Source: Lentisphaera araneosa HTCC2155 (GTDB lineage: Bacteria > Verrucomicrobiota > Lentisphaeria > Lentisphaerales > Lentisphaeraceae). Taken from it: a stretch of 64,000 nucleotides of DNA. Shown here one piece after another: positions 26,315 through 35,104 of the stretch (position 1 is the first letter of the stretch; each line of letters opens with the position of its first letter). Below the pieces are notes generated by a model. That model made no database searches and was not told the origin of the DNA. It was given only the letters and a program-made list of their open reading frames with translations. Position numbers and translations under genes: made by a program. The stretch is from the NCBI RefSeq assembly GCF_000170755.1, contig NZ_ABCK01000001.1:372001-436000 (forward strand). Reading direction: 5' to 3'.

Positions 26315-26935
26315 TTAATTGGAATGCCAAAACGAATTCCACATTCGTCTAAAATCTTTGGGTCCAATTACTTTTTTTTGTGAGTGGGAGTATAAGCCAC
26401 AGAGTTCTCCGTCTACATTAACATACGCTCCCCCATCATCTAACTGGTCATATTCAAAAGCCTCCAAGGGCTTACTCAAATCCCTAACTAACCTTATCGC
26501 TGGTCGAGGCGCATTTGGGTCTGAAAAAGAAATAAATAAGCCCATGCCTTCAAACTCATCTGTATCGGCAAATGCAAGACCTTTTGCATTATCATAAGTC
26601 ATATTAGAAACTAAACGAACTGCAGACATGTATTCATTATTTCCGATTAAAGCTCCCTGTAATTGAGGCGAGTGAGAAAAATCTATCGGCAATAAGGTAC
26701 CGCTTTTATCTGACCTTAAAGATGAGGTTAAGATTAATCCTCCAGGAATTAGCACTCCAGTTCTCCTGCCATTCACATCATGGATTGTCGCAGCATTATC
26801 TTGCAGCTTCGGTATAACTTGTAATACTAATTTTTCGATACTTTGCAAACGTTTATATTGATCTTTATCTGTCGATTGACATGAACAAAATAATAAAACT
26901 ATCAAGAATACACGTATCACTGATTCTTTAACCAT
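26315..26935 (-). CDS. Lipoprotein with degenerate trypsin-like protease fold
   Basis: The lipoprotein signal (VFLIVLLFCSC) is followed by about 185 residues that recall an S1C/DegP-type protease: GVLIPGGLILTSS resembles the strand before the catalytic His, and DDGGAYVNVDGELCGLYS resembles the GNSGGPLVN-type Ser motif. The His and Ser themselves are missing, so catalysis is not expected. The start overlaps the end of the antiporter gene by 19 bases, indicating coupled translation. A binding or sensing role for the transporter is possible. The fold assignment is my inference from two motifs. Confidence 0.6.
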   Translation of the reverse strand: MVKESVIRVFLIVLLFCSCQSTDKDQYKRLQSIEKLVLQVIPKLQDNAATIHDVNGRRTGVLIPGGLILTSSLRSDKSGTLLPIDFSHSPQLQGALIGNNEYMSAVRLVSNMTYDNAKGLAFADTDEFEGMGLFISFSDPNAPRPAIRLVRDLSKPLEAFEYDQLDDGGAYVNVDGELCGLYSHSQKKVIGPKDFRRMWNSFWHSN

Positions 26936-28770
26936 TCGAGAGTCGTTTTACGTTTAGCCGCAACCTGTAGACCATCAATAAAACCTGGTTTCATCAAGCT
27001 TTTTGTAATATTCTTCATTGCTTCAATATGCATCTGTGGTTCATTCAAAGGGCTCACTAAAAGAATGATATAACGTACACCAGCCCCATCAACACTATCC
27101 CAATCTATACTTTCCCCTTCTCGAATGTAAGCAAAAACTGCCATAGGGTATTCCACATCAGCTGAACGACAGTGAGGAATGGCAATCTCATCACCAATAC
27201 CCGTTGTGCTCAATTTTTCGCGTTCGAGTACTAATGATATGGTTGCTTGGAGATCTGTAATATCTCCATTCTTCATTAGTTCCGAACAGAGCATTTTTAT
27301 TGCATCTTCTTTAGTTCGTAATTCTACATTGAGTAGCACACGGTCATGGAATAAGCTTTCTAATGGAATTTTTTCTACATCCGAAGATTTATTGGAGCTA
27401 TCAAGCTGACTATGACTCTGTTTGTCCGCAATAAGGATTTGTTTCCATTTTTTAACACTCCAATTAATAAATGGCGCGCCTAATATTTCAGATAAAATAA
27501 AAGCTGGAACCAAGCCATTAATAAAAGTGTTAAGCAAGGGGTGACTATGTTGATGTAAAACAATGAAAGCAATCCCTGTGGCTCCCATATTAGGAATGAA
27601 TAATAGAGGTAAATACTTTTTGGCTTCAGGTCGTGCTGCAAATAAACTACATGATAAATAGCCGCCACCTAATTTACCGATCAAACGCATCACAAAGTAA
27701 ACCGATGCAATGACAAATGTTTCTTTTTGCATAAGTGTTGATAGATCTAAATGAACCCCTAACAAGGCAAAGAAAATCAAGTGAAAGAAGCCCATTAAGT
27801 CTTGAATTCGTAATGAATCAAAAATGTATTGATTGTGTACATTCGCAGTAATGACACCCGCAAAAATCACTGGTAACATAAAGGGAACTTTGAGACCTAA
27901 TGAAACACCTACAACTAATGCAATCACCGACCATATAACAAAGACAATATTTACTGTCGGTATCGTATCAGATGATAATAAATTCTTCAGTTTACTATCG
28001 TTCACCACACCTTTTATTTCATCAGAACTAAAAGAGTTACTCGCGGCGGTTCTAATTAACCAAAAACCTACAACACTTATAATTGCAATAATAATAAATG
28101 ACTTGCCAATAAAGCGTAAGTCCCATGCGGCCGCTTCATCGACAAAGTAATTCACAACTAAGAAAACAATGAAGACTTCTGCAATAGCTTCTAAAACTAC
28201 CGTTTGAGACCATACAGTTTTAAATTTACCTTCTACCTGTCTACGCGACATAGAAATAAATGCGGAGCATGGCGACGTTCCAACAGCAAGGCAACCCGCA
28301 ATACAACTAATGGGCCAACCTAAGTCAGTTAAAAAATAGAGCGCACAGGAAACTAAACCGAAAGCTAAGGCTGATTGAGATATAAAATTAAAACTTGAAA
28401 AACGCCAATTCTCTTTGATTCGATCAATATGCGTTTCATCAGTAATTGAAAATAAAATAACCCCTAAATAAATAGGCATAAAAAAAACAAAGCTTACAAT
28501 GGCATAATTATGCACTTGCTTGAGAGGAAAACTCCACTTTAACATCTCTTCTACATGCGGGTATTGTTCAGCTAGCTTGTGTGAATAAGACATCAAGAGT
28601 GGGCCACCAACGAAGCCTCCTGAAATCTGGCCAATGATTTCGCCTAAGCCGATGCGTCTTGTAATTCGTCCTCCAACATAGGCCAAAAAGATAAGTGCCC
28701 CTACTATCAGAATTTGACTAGTTATTTTAACTAGATCTGGATGATTAAACAAATTATTTATTCCTATCAA
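26917..28770 (-). CDS. Cation/proton antiporter fused to PTS EIIA-type domain
   Basis: The first ~430 residues form about 12 hydrophobic helices of the CPA2 sodium/proton exchanger type (AYVGGRITRRIGLGEIIGQI, FALLGVHLDLSTL). After a polar linker, residues about 470-617 match a PTS fructose-type EIIA or PtsN-like domain, with the phosphorylatable His in GDEIAIPHCRSADVEYP and ending in a block like HIEAMKNITKSL. The fusion suggests transport controlled by phosphorylation from a nitrogen- or sugar-PTS. The ion is not determinable. It lies upstream of, and overlaps, the protease-like lipoprotein. Confidence 0.85.
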   Translation of the reverse strand: MIGINNLFNHPDLVKITSQILIVGALIFLAYVGGRITRRIGLGEIIGQISGGFVGGPLLMSYSHKLAEQYPHVEEMLKWSFPLKQVHNYAIVSFVFFMPIYLGVILFSITDETHIDRIKENWRFSSFNFISQSALAFGLVSCALYFLTDLGWPISCIAGCLAVGTSPCSAFISMSRRQVEGKFKTVWSQTVVLEAIAEVFIVFLVVNYFVDEAAAWDLRFIGKSFIIIAIISVVGFWLIRTAASNSFSSDEIKGVVNDSKLKNLLSSDTIPTVNIVFVIWSVIALVVGVSLGLKVPFMLPVIFAGVITANVHNQYIFDSLRIQDLMGFFHLIFFALLGVHLDLSTLMQKETFVIASVYFVMRLIGKLGGGYLSCSLFAARPEAKKYLPLLFIPNMGATGIAFIVLHQHSHPLLNTFINGLVPAFILSEILGAPFINWSVKKWKQILIADKQSHSQLDSSNKSSDVEKIPLESLFHDRVLLNVELRTKEDAIKMLCSELMKNGDITDLQATISLVLEREKLSTTGIGDEIAIPHCRSADVEYPMAVFAYIREGESIDWDSVDGAGVRYIILLVSPLNEPQMHIEAMKNITKSLMKPGFIDGLQVAAKRKTTLEWLKNQ

Positions 28771-28872
28771 TTCTCAATATTTTAGGCTAATCCATCGATT
28801 ATAAAAATCAAGAAAAGTCTCTTGCCAAAGATCATTTATGCGTCAAGTTATAAGAAATTAGGAACTCAATGA

Positions 28873-29292
28873 ATGCAATTTGAATACATCTCTTTTATTT
28901 CAGCTACTAACGATAAAGTCTGGGCCTACTTTGAGAAGGCTCAATTATTCAGTTTATTCCAAGTAGCACCCCTCCAACAATTCTCTTTCCAAGAAGGAAA
29001 AGGTTTTTCTCTAGGGACAAATGATACTCCTGTCCTAAAAGCTGAATTTAAGCTTATTAAGAAGTATAAAGTCATACATTTATCTTTAAATTACTCAGGA
29101 ATCGAAGGCGACGCAATGATCGTTAAAATCATCTTTTATCCCTTGGGAGAGATGTCTTCGCTTAGCATTATCATTGACGACTTAAAAGACGATGACTCTC
29201 GCTTGGATGTGGCCCGAAATCATTGGCCAGGAGCCATCTCCCAATTAAAAACGATTATTGAAACAGGTGAAAGCCTGCCTTGGCCCCAGTAA
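28873..29292 (+). CDS. SRPBCC/AHSA1-like domain protein
   Basis: A 139-residue protein with the helix-grip-type pattern: N-terminal FEYISFISATNDKVWAYF and a C-terminal helix ending NHWPGAISQLKTIIETGE, as in AHSA1-family members. It is a small ligand-binding or chaperone-modulating domain without recognisable enzyme motifs. It converges on the kinase gene with only three bases between the stops. Function unknown. Confidence 0.65.
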   Translation: MQFEYISFISATNDKVWAYFEKAQLFSLFQVAPLQQFSFQEGKGFSLGTNDTPVLKAEFKLIKKYKVIHLSLNYSGIEGDAMIVKIIFYPLGEMSSLSIIIDDLKDDDSRLDVARNHWPGAISQLKTIIETGESLPWPQ

Positions 29293-29295
29293 ATA

Positions 29296-30255
29296 TTATT
29301 GTGGGGTGGCCGTTAATTGCTTACGAATCAAGCCCTTAAACTCAGGAAATGAACCTAGTCTTACATTTCGGTCTTGATCCGTTAAGCGCTCGACTAACTT
29401 AATAAAATTTACAGGTAAATGCTTCAGTTCAACTTTCATAAAGCTTGCTGCATTATTTTTAACGTGTTTTTCAGCGGTCTCTTGAAGACTTTCAGCTATA
29501 TATAATTTCTTAGCTGTGAAAATATAATGTATGAGCAATCCGACACTATATAAGGAGCTTCGACAATCCTCTTTCACACCAGTCAATCTTTCAGGAGAAA
29601 TAAAATCAGCAGTACCAGAAATATTATCTTTATCTTCTTCTATTGAATGCAGGCTTGACACATGCCCATAGTCACAGAGTTGTATATCGCCACTTGCTGA
29701 AATTAAAATATTTTGTGGTTTAATGTCAGGGTATAGAAAGCCATTTTTATAAAGACACTGAAGTGCATCAGTGACTTGTAGAATGATTTCTAAGCCCTTT
29801 CGAAAGTCCATTGGACCATTAGTTTCTACATACTGTGCTAAAGTCCCTCCTTTTTCGTAAGGAGTAATTAGACCAGCATAAATATCATTTTCAAAAAAAG
29901 CTTCTAGTGGCAAGAGGTGTTTATCGATTTCTTTTAAAGAAGTAAATACATCATATTCATTGTGTAATTCTTTTAGGGCTTGCCAATCTTTTTTATAGAC
30001 AAGCTTTATAGCTTTATCTCCTGATTTAAAAACAGCACCAGAACCACCATAGGAGATGAACTCTTCTAATTGAATATTAGCTATACTAAAAGCTTTAAAA
30101 TTAAGCGTATTGCAGGATTTACACTTATATATGTTAAATTTAGATTTAATAGGTAGGGAACTATTGCAAGAATAGCACAGCTCACTCTCAAAAATATCTT
30201 CTTTAGATTTTTTCTTAAATAGACTTTTCAAGAGTCGACGCATATAAACCTTCAA
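29296..30255 (-). CDS. Small Ser/Thr protein kinase with N-terminal zinc ribbon
   Basis: A 319-residue cytoplasmic kinase. C27, C30, C45 and C48 form a zinc ribbon (CYSC then CKSC). The kinase domain starts with a Gly loop at 69-76 (YGGSGAVF), has the ATP-anchoring Lys in AIKLVYK (K84), the catalytic Asp D177 and Asn N182 in YPDIKPQNI (the HRD motif is reduced to YPD), a DYG in place of DFG (195-197), and an activation-segment end SGTADFISPERLTG. Key catalytic residues remain, so activity is plausible. There is no sensor domain or membrane segment. Such kinases are common in PVC bacteria. Confidence 0.85.
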   Translation of the reverse strand: MKVYMRRLLKSLFKKKSKEDIFESELCYSCNSSLPIKSKFNIYKCKSCNTLNFKAFSIANIQLEEFISYGGSGAVFKSGDKAIKLVYKKDWQALKELHNEYDVFTSLKEIDKHLLPLEAFFENDIYAGLITPYEKGGTLAQYVETNGPMDFRKGLEIILQVTDALQCLYKNGFLYPDIKPQNILISASGDIQLCDYGHVSSLHSIEEDKDNISGTADFISPERLTGVKEDCRSSLYSVGLLIHYIFTAKKLYIAESLQETAEKHVKNNAASFMKVELKHLPVNFIKLVERLTDQDRNVRLGSFPEFKGLIRKQLTATPQ

Positions 30256-30397
30256 TTAATCAATATTTAATCAAGTATAAATGTTAGCACAAAAAAATCT
30301 ATATTATTACACAGAAAATTCCTTTGTTTGTTTTGCATAGCTGAATACAAATATTAAATTTCCTTGACAAATCTATTAATCAATAGGGAGCTTAAAG

Positions 30398-30613
30398 ATG
30401 CGTGTAAGAGTAAAAGACTATAAAGTCGTATTTAATGTCGAAGGTGAAGCTTTTGACAACCTCGTAACAGAATGCCTTAATGACGGCTGGGAACTCTATG
30501 GGAATCCATGGGCCCACCAAGAATCAGGCAATCCAATCGTAACACTCTACCAAGCCATCAGCCGAGACACCGCGGTCATCATAGAAGGTGACGACGTCGC
30601 TGTTGAGGAATAG
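30398..30613 (+). CDS. DUF1737-like small protein
   Basis: A 71-residue protein preceded by AGGGAG. The pattern VKDYKVV, then DNLVTECLNDGWELYGNP, then TLYQAISRD matches the small DUF1737-type fold (a short strand-helix-strand unit of unknown function). It precedes another tiny ORF by 39 bases. Confidence 0.7.
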   Translation: MRVRVKDYKVVFNVEGEAFDNLVTECLNDGWELYGNPWAHQESGNPIVTLYQAISRDTAVIIEGDDVAVEE

Positions 30614-30652
30614 CTCTTAAACATTCCCCACAAACAACAAGGATAGAGAAAA

Positions 30653-30853
30653 ATGGCACTTAAAAAAATTAAAGGAAAAGTTCGCTTCCCAAAAAGAGAG
30701 CTTAATACCTGGCTGAAAAAAAACTCAGAATGGAATGAAGCTTCATGGGAAGCTCTAATTACTGATCTTACAGATCAAGGCTTCAATGATTGGACTTCTA
30801 ATCAAGAAGGAAAAGATTCTATTGGTCTTTATATTGAAACCAACCGTAAATAA
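30653..30853 (+). CDS. Small hypothetical protein
   Basis: A 66-residue ORF that follows a purine-rich AAGGATAGAG sequence. It is Trp- and Lys-rich (TWLKKNSEWNEASWEALI) and may form a compact helical domain. It lies between the DUF1737-like gene and an exported protein in the same direction. I recognise no family. Confidence 0.6.
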   Translation: MALKKIKGKVRFPKRELNTWLKKNSEWNEASWEALITDLTDQGFNDWTSNQEGKDSIGLYIETNRK

Positions 30854-30873
30854 TTGCCTCTAGCTTTTATTTA

Positions 30874-32106
30874 ATGAAGAAGTTACTTCTATGCGCAGTA
30901 GTCATGCTTAGTCATGGCTACTGCGCTGAGAAAAACCTGTTTAGATTAGATTCTAATGCAGGTTTTTCTTTTTATGCGGATAAAGAAGATCCCTACTCCC
31001 GTAAATTCCTTGAAATTTTAGAGCTCTGCTCAAAAAATATTACCGAAACCATCGGAAAAAAGAGTAATGATAAAGTAAGTAAATTCTTCCTTTTTGAAGA
31101 TAAAAGCAACAAGCCTCTGAATGCGAGTAAACTAAGCTTTTCCTATGAAGAACTTAAAAAACTAGATGACATAAGTTTAATTTTCATCATAAACGAAGGC
31201 CTATTACAAGCCCACTTTCAAAATGAAAACATCCCTTCATGGCTCAATGCTTCAATTATCCATAATGCTTTACATCTGAAAAATGATTTTTTACACTTAC
31301 AAAATCGTTATGTATTTACACGTTTCTTGATGAGTAAAGAACTCTCCTACAAACTCAACTTCATCGATAACATTAAAAAGTTGGATACAGCCCCCTACTT
31401 AGTAAAATTAGCTTACTTAGAGAAATCTAAAGTTTTAAGCCGAATCATTTTTAGAAATAAACAATTTAAAAAACAGCTTTTTGAGCAAATTTCAAAAGGC
31501 ACATATAATCATCGCTTTATTTACAATGTCTTAGAAGAATTAGCGGCAAAGAAAAATATCGCTTTTGAACTGTGGCTTCAGGAAGAAGTACAAAGAATTG
31601 TCTTTAATTATATGTATCCCGTCGATAGTGGAACTATTTTAAAACAGCTTGACGAGCTCTCAAACTTAACTGTATCAAGAAAGAATAGCTTAGGTCAATT
31701 CGAGCTTATTCAACTTCCATTAGAAGACTTGGGATCCTATAAAGGAATAAGCAATAAACATTTTCTCTCCTCCATAGTCTTTAACTATGCAAAAATCTAT
31801 AATAAAAGCCCCTTTTACCTCAAGCCCCAACTCTTAATCATCCAAGAAGCTTTAGTTGACTACACTAAGGGTAAAAAGAAATCGTATAAAAAAGATATAC
31901 TAAAAGCTAAAACAAAAATTCAGTCTACATACGAACTCGAAAAAAGGCGCCAGCAATGGTTTGAAAAAGTTGAACGTGAACATTACAAAAGCGCTAAAAT
32001 CTACCCAGAATTACTCAATCAACATGACGATTATAATAAAGCATTAGAGCAACTTTTTCCCGACGCCTACATTTGGTATAAAAATATAGAGCAGCAAATT
32101 AAGTAA
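30874..32106 (+). CDS. Exported hypothetical protein
   Basis: A signal peptide (MKKLLLCAVVMLSHGYC) precedes about 390 Lys-rich, mostly helical residues. No catalytic motif is evident. A segment ASIIHNALHLKNDFLHL is placed where helices of peptidase-like proteins carry zinc ligands, but no HExxH is present. It is 20 bases after the small ORF, so the three genes may be one operon. Function unknown. Confidence 0.65.
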   Translation: MKKLLLCAVVMLSHGYCAEKNLFRLDSNAGFSFYADKEDPYSRKFLEILELCSKNITETIGKKSNDKVSKFFLFEDKSNKPLNASKLSFSYEELKKLDDISLIFIINEGLLQAHFQNENIPSWLNASIIHNALHLKNDFLHLQNRYVFTRFLMSKELSYKLNFIDNIKKLDTAPYLVKLAYLEKSKVLSRIIFRNKQFKKQLFEQISKGTYNHRFIYNVLEELAAKKNIAFELWLQEEVQRIVFNYMYPVDSGTILKQLDELSNLTVSRKNSLGQFELIQLPLEDLGSYKGISNKHFLSSIVFNYAKIYNKSPFYLKPQLLIIQEALVDYTKGKKKSYKKDILKAKTKIQSTYELEKRRQQWFEKVEREHYKSAKIYPELLNQHDDYNKALEQLFPDAYIWYKNIEQQIK

Positions 32107-32111
32107 TTTGC

Positions 32112-33485
32112 TTAAAGTCCTACTATACTTTTTGGAGCAAAAAGTGCCTGAGCCTTTTTGAGTGCCTGTTGCTCTCCCATCATCACAACGAGATCACCAA
32201 CTTGGAAAGTTTGATTGCCTGTTGCTGGAATAATTACATTTCCTCGAAAAATCATTGCAAATACCGCACCACGTGGACAGGCTGATTCACTAATACTTTT
32301 CCCAACAATTCGACTTTTGGGCACGACGGTCATTTCAAACACTTCAGCAGAAATCCTATGGAGGATTGCTCCAATTCGACGGTTTTCTCCTTGGATTAAG
32401 TTGATAATCGAATTCAATGCTGCCGTTCGAGGACTAAAACATCCATCAATATTATCCATGCTTGAGATAATTTCGCGATAATCTGGTTTGTTGATAATAG
32501 TAATAACCTTCTCGGCACCTTTTCTTTTGGCCAGAAGGCAACTCAAAATATTATTTTCATCACTACCCATTGCTGATAAATAGAGGTCAGCCACATCAAC
32601 ACCCGCTTCTTTTAAAATGTCTCCATTGGTAATATCACCGTGAAGGATATTCACTGAACTCTCTAATTTTTTCAAAGCATTTTCAGCTGTACGCTCATCG
32701 CTTTCCACTAAGGTTACATTTTTACCCTGTTCATTAAGAGCAGCAACAAGATGAGTGCCAAGTTCCGTCGCGCCACCAATGACAATATTATTCACACTTT
32801 TCTCATCTAAACAAGACCATTCCGCTAAAGCTAAAACGGCCTCTTTTTCCCCAGCCACATAAACATCATCGTAATTATTAAAACGCTCTTTCCCTCGAGG
32901 AATGATCAATTTACCTCTTCTCCAAATCGCACACACTCGGATTTTCTCAAGTAAATCAGGTCGTGGAAAAGAGAATAACTGCGTTCCCACCATCGCTGAC
33001 CCAGGTGAGAGATGAAAACCACAGATCAGCGCACCTTCGACCGAGAGCTTCGTTAATTCTTTTAAATTGGGCCCAGATAAAACATCTAAAATCGTTTGAG
33101 CACATTCTTTCTGAGGAACCACAAGGTGGTCAATCCCAAAACTCTTGAGATCGAAATCTTCATCTTCACTGAAATATTCAGTGTCGTTAACTCGGCAAAT
33201 GGTACGAATTGAAGGGTTCAGTGTCTTTGCGGTATGACAAGATAAAACATTGACTTCATTTGAGTCAGTAACAGCCACCATCAAATTAGCTTCTTTGATA
33301 TTTGCGTCACATAGTACCTTACCTGATGCCCCATTACCATTAATGATCATCAGATCAAATTTATTAGAAAGGTTTTTTAACAGATCATAATCTAAGTCGA
33401 TCACAACAACAGCATTCTTTTCCAAGCAAAGCGTTTCTGCAAGACCTGTACCTACTTCACCTGCACCAATAATCACTACCTTCAT
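32112..33485 (-). CDS. trkA: Trk potassium uptake regulatory protein TrkA
   Basis: Cytoplasmic NAD(H)-binding regulator of Trk/Ktr potassium channels. The 457 residues hold two RCK-N/RCK-C units: the first starts with the Rossmann motif VVIIGAGEVGTGLAETL, and the second with IVIGGATELGTHLVAAL near residue 235. Each is followed by a TrkA-C domain, the last ending in a GDLVVMMGE-type motif. Its ATG overlaps the futalosine hydrolase stop by four bases. The membrane partner (TrkH/KtrB) is not in the window. Confidence 0.93.
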   Translation of the reverse strand: MKVVIIGAGEVGTGLAETLCLEKNAVVVIDLDYDLLKNLSNKFDLMIINGNGASGKVLCDANIKEANLMVAVTDSNEVNVLSCHTAKTLNPSIRTICRVNDTEYFSEDEDFDLKSFGIDHLVVPQKECAQTILDVLSGPNLKELTKLSVEGALICGFHLSPGSAMVGTQLFSFPRPDLLEKIRVCAIWRRGKLIIPRGKERFNNYDDVYVAGEKEAVLALAEWSCLDEKSVNNIVIGGATELGTHLVAALNEQGKNVTLVESDERTAENALKKLESSVNILHGDITNGDILKEAGVDVADLYLSAMGSDENNILSCLLAKRKGAEKVITIINKPDYREIISSMDNIDGCFSPRTAALNSIINLIQGENRRIGAILHRISAEVFEMTVVPKSRIVGKSISESACPRGAVFAMIFRGNVIIPATGNQTFQVGDLVVMMGEQQALKKAQALFAPKSIVGL

Positions 33486-34144
33486 GGATCTACCCTAAAA
33501 CATTTTTTTATTGAGGTTAAATCTACTTCTTTTGATGACGAGATCAAAGCTTCTAAACTCTCTATCCCCTTAGAAATAGATTCTATCGCTCGAATCGCCC
33601 CACTTTTAAAGCTTTCTTTGCTCTCCTCAGAGGCTTGATCTGAGATTAGTTTAATAAAATAAAACTCCTGCTCACACTCTTTTGCCCAATTCGCAAAAAG
33701 GTATGCTTCCATATCCACCAACTCCGCCCCTAAGCCTCGCAAATGATTATGATTGGCTTCATCCCAAACGGGAACTGCGCTCGTCGCTAAACACGGGCCT
33801 TCGTACAAATCTATCTGTGGATAACAGCTATCCACAAAACCTTGACTTGGTGATTCAACAAGGCTAAAAGTATTAAAAACAAAGCTGCCTGGCATATAAA
33901 CCTGACTGGCATCTGAGTTTTTTAACGAGCCTGCAATGCCTATATTAATAAAATGAATTGATTTATACAAACTTCTAAATTTCTCAAGTTTAACTAAGCT
34001 CAAGGCAGTTTTTGCGACCCCCGCACCTGTAATAATGATACATAACTCATCATTTAGTTTGGTGAATTTCAGACCCTCAAACACTTCCCATTCAAAGTTC
34101 CTAACTCCAAGTTCAAATTCAGTGGCAAAAACTAAAGCAATCAT
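33482..34144 (-). CDS. mqnB: Futalosine hydrolase MqnB
   Basis: Purine-nucleosidase-family enzyme that removes hypoxanthine from futalosine in the alternative menaquinone route. The 220 residues have the MTA/SAH-nucleosidase pattern: ITGAGVAKTAL, FINIGIAGSL and VDMEAYLFANWA, the last containing the catalytic Glu region, then LISDQASE. The gene sits directly after mqnD with a four-base overlap, which decides between MqnB and other nucleosidases. Confidence 0.88.
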   Translation of the reverse strand: MIALVFATEFELGVRNFEWEVFEGLKFTKLNDELCIIITGAGVAKTALSLVKLEKFRSLYKSIHFINIGIAGSLKNSDASQVYMPGSFVFNTFSLVESPSQGFVDSCYPQIDLYEGPCLATSAVPVWDEANHNHLRGLGAELVDMEAYLFANWAKECEQEFYFIKLISDQASEESKESFKSGAIRAIESISKGIESLEALISSSKEVDLTSIKKCFRVDP

Positions 34145-34989
34145 TGAACTAAGAACTCAGCACTTTGGATATCTCGTCCCTTCAAAATACTGAACATCCT
34201 CTCGATAGCTTTTTGTGCTTGACAACTTAAGCTCACTGATTCCTGGTTCACATACAAGTCAATATGTGAATCTAAAACATCAGGCGAAATCTCCTTGGCA
34301 TAAGAGCAGATGAACTCCGAAAACTCTGCATTAGTTTTCCAATCATTAGCAAAGGCCCATTGAATTGACTCTTTTAACGCCTGATTAAACTCTTTAATGA
34401 GCTCATCACCCAAAGCACGTTTCGCACTTATGGCGCCAAGTGGAATCGGAAGGGAATATTCAGCTTCCCACCAATCACCTAAGTCAACCAAGCTATGCAA
34501 GCCAAAATCTTGATAAGTAAAACGGCTCTCGTGAATAATTAAACCTGCATCAGCTTCCCCTCTCTGCAAGGCAGGCATAATCTCTGAAAACAAACATTCT
34601 TCCGCTTGAAAAGTATCTCCTAAATAAGCTTTCAGTAAGCTATAAGCACTTGTATCAAAACCTGGGACGAGGATTTTGGATTTGAGTAAATCCGCTTTTG
34701 AAAGGTTCTTATTCGCTGAAATTAAAATAGGACCACATGCATGCCCCAAAGCAGCTCCCGAATTCAGCACTAAATAATCCCCCATAACTTTTGGAATCAT
34801 CCCAAATGAAGCTTTACAAAAGTCCACCTCGCCTTGCTTCAAAAGTTCATTGAGTTCTTGAATATCAAGTACATTCAGTTCCAAATCATATTTTTGAGAA
34901 AACTCGGAGTGATGCAATAAGTGATAAAACATAAAGGTGTCGTTGGGACACGGGGACATTCCTAACTTTATTTTTCTTTTCATTTTCAT
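34141..34989 (-). CDS. mqnD: 1,4-dihydroxy-6-naphthoate synthase MqnD
   Basis: Converts cyclic dehypoxanthine futalosine to 1,4-dihydroxy-6-naphthoate. The start KLGMSPCPNDTFMFYHLLH is the signature of the family, which has a periplasmic-binding-protein-like fold. IIHESRFTYQDFGL contains the conserved His/Glu region. Length of 282 residues is typical. It begins the mqnD-mqnB-trkA transcript and implies that the organism makes menaquinone by the futalosine pathway. Confidence 0.93.
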   Translation of the reverse strand: MKMKRKIKLGMSPCPNDTFMFYHLLHHSEFSQKYDLELNVLDIQELNELLKQGEVDFCKASFGMIPKVMGDYLVLNSGAALGHACGPILISANKNLSKADLLKSKILVPGFDTSAYSLLKAYLGDTFQAEECLFSEIMPALQRGEADAGLIIHESRFTYQDFGLHSLVDLGDWWEAEYSLPIPLGAISAKRALGDELIKEFNQALKESIQWAFANDWKTNAEFSEFICSYAKEISPDVLDSHIDLYVNQESVSLSCQAQKAIERMFSILKGRDIQSAEFLVQ

Positions 34990-35104
34990 CGCTTTTAATT
35001 ATTTTTGCTAATTTAGCACCAGCTAAGAAAAATCCCTTCTCGATTCACCATTTACTTGACCTAAGCTTTTGAGTCTTTAAGTTAATATTAAACTAGGCTT
35101 ATTT

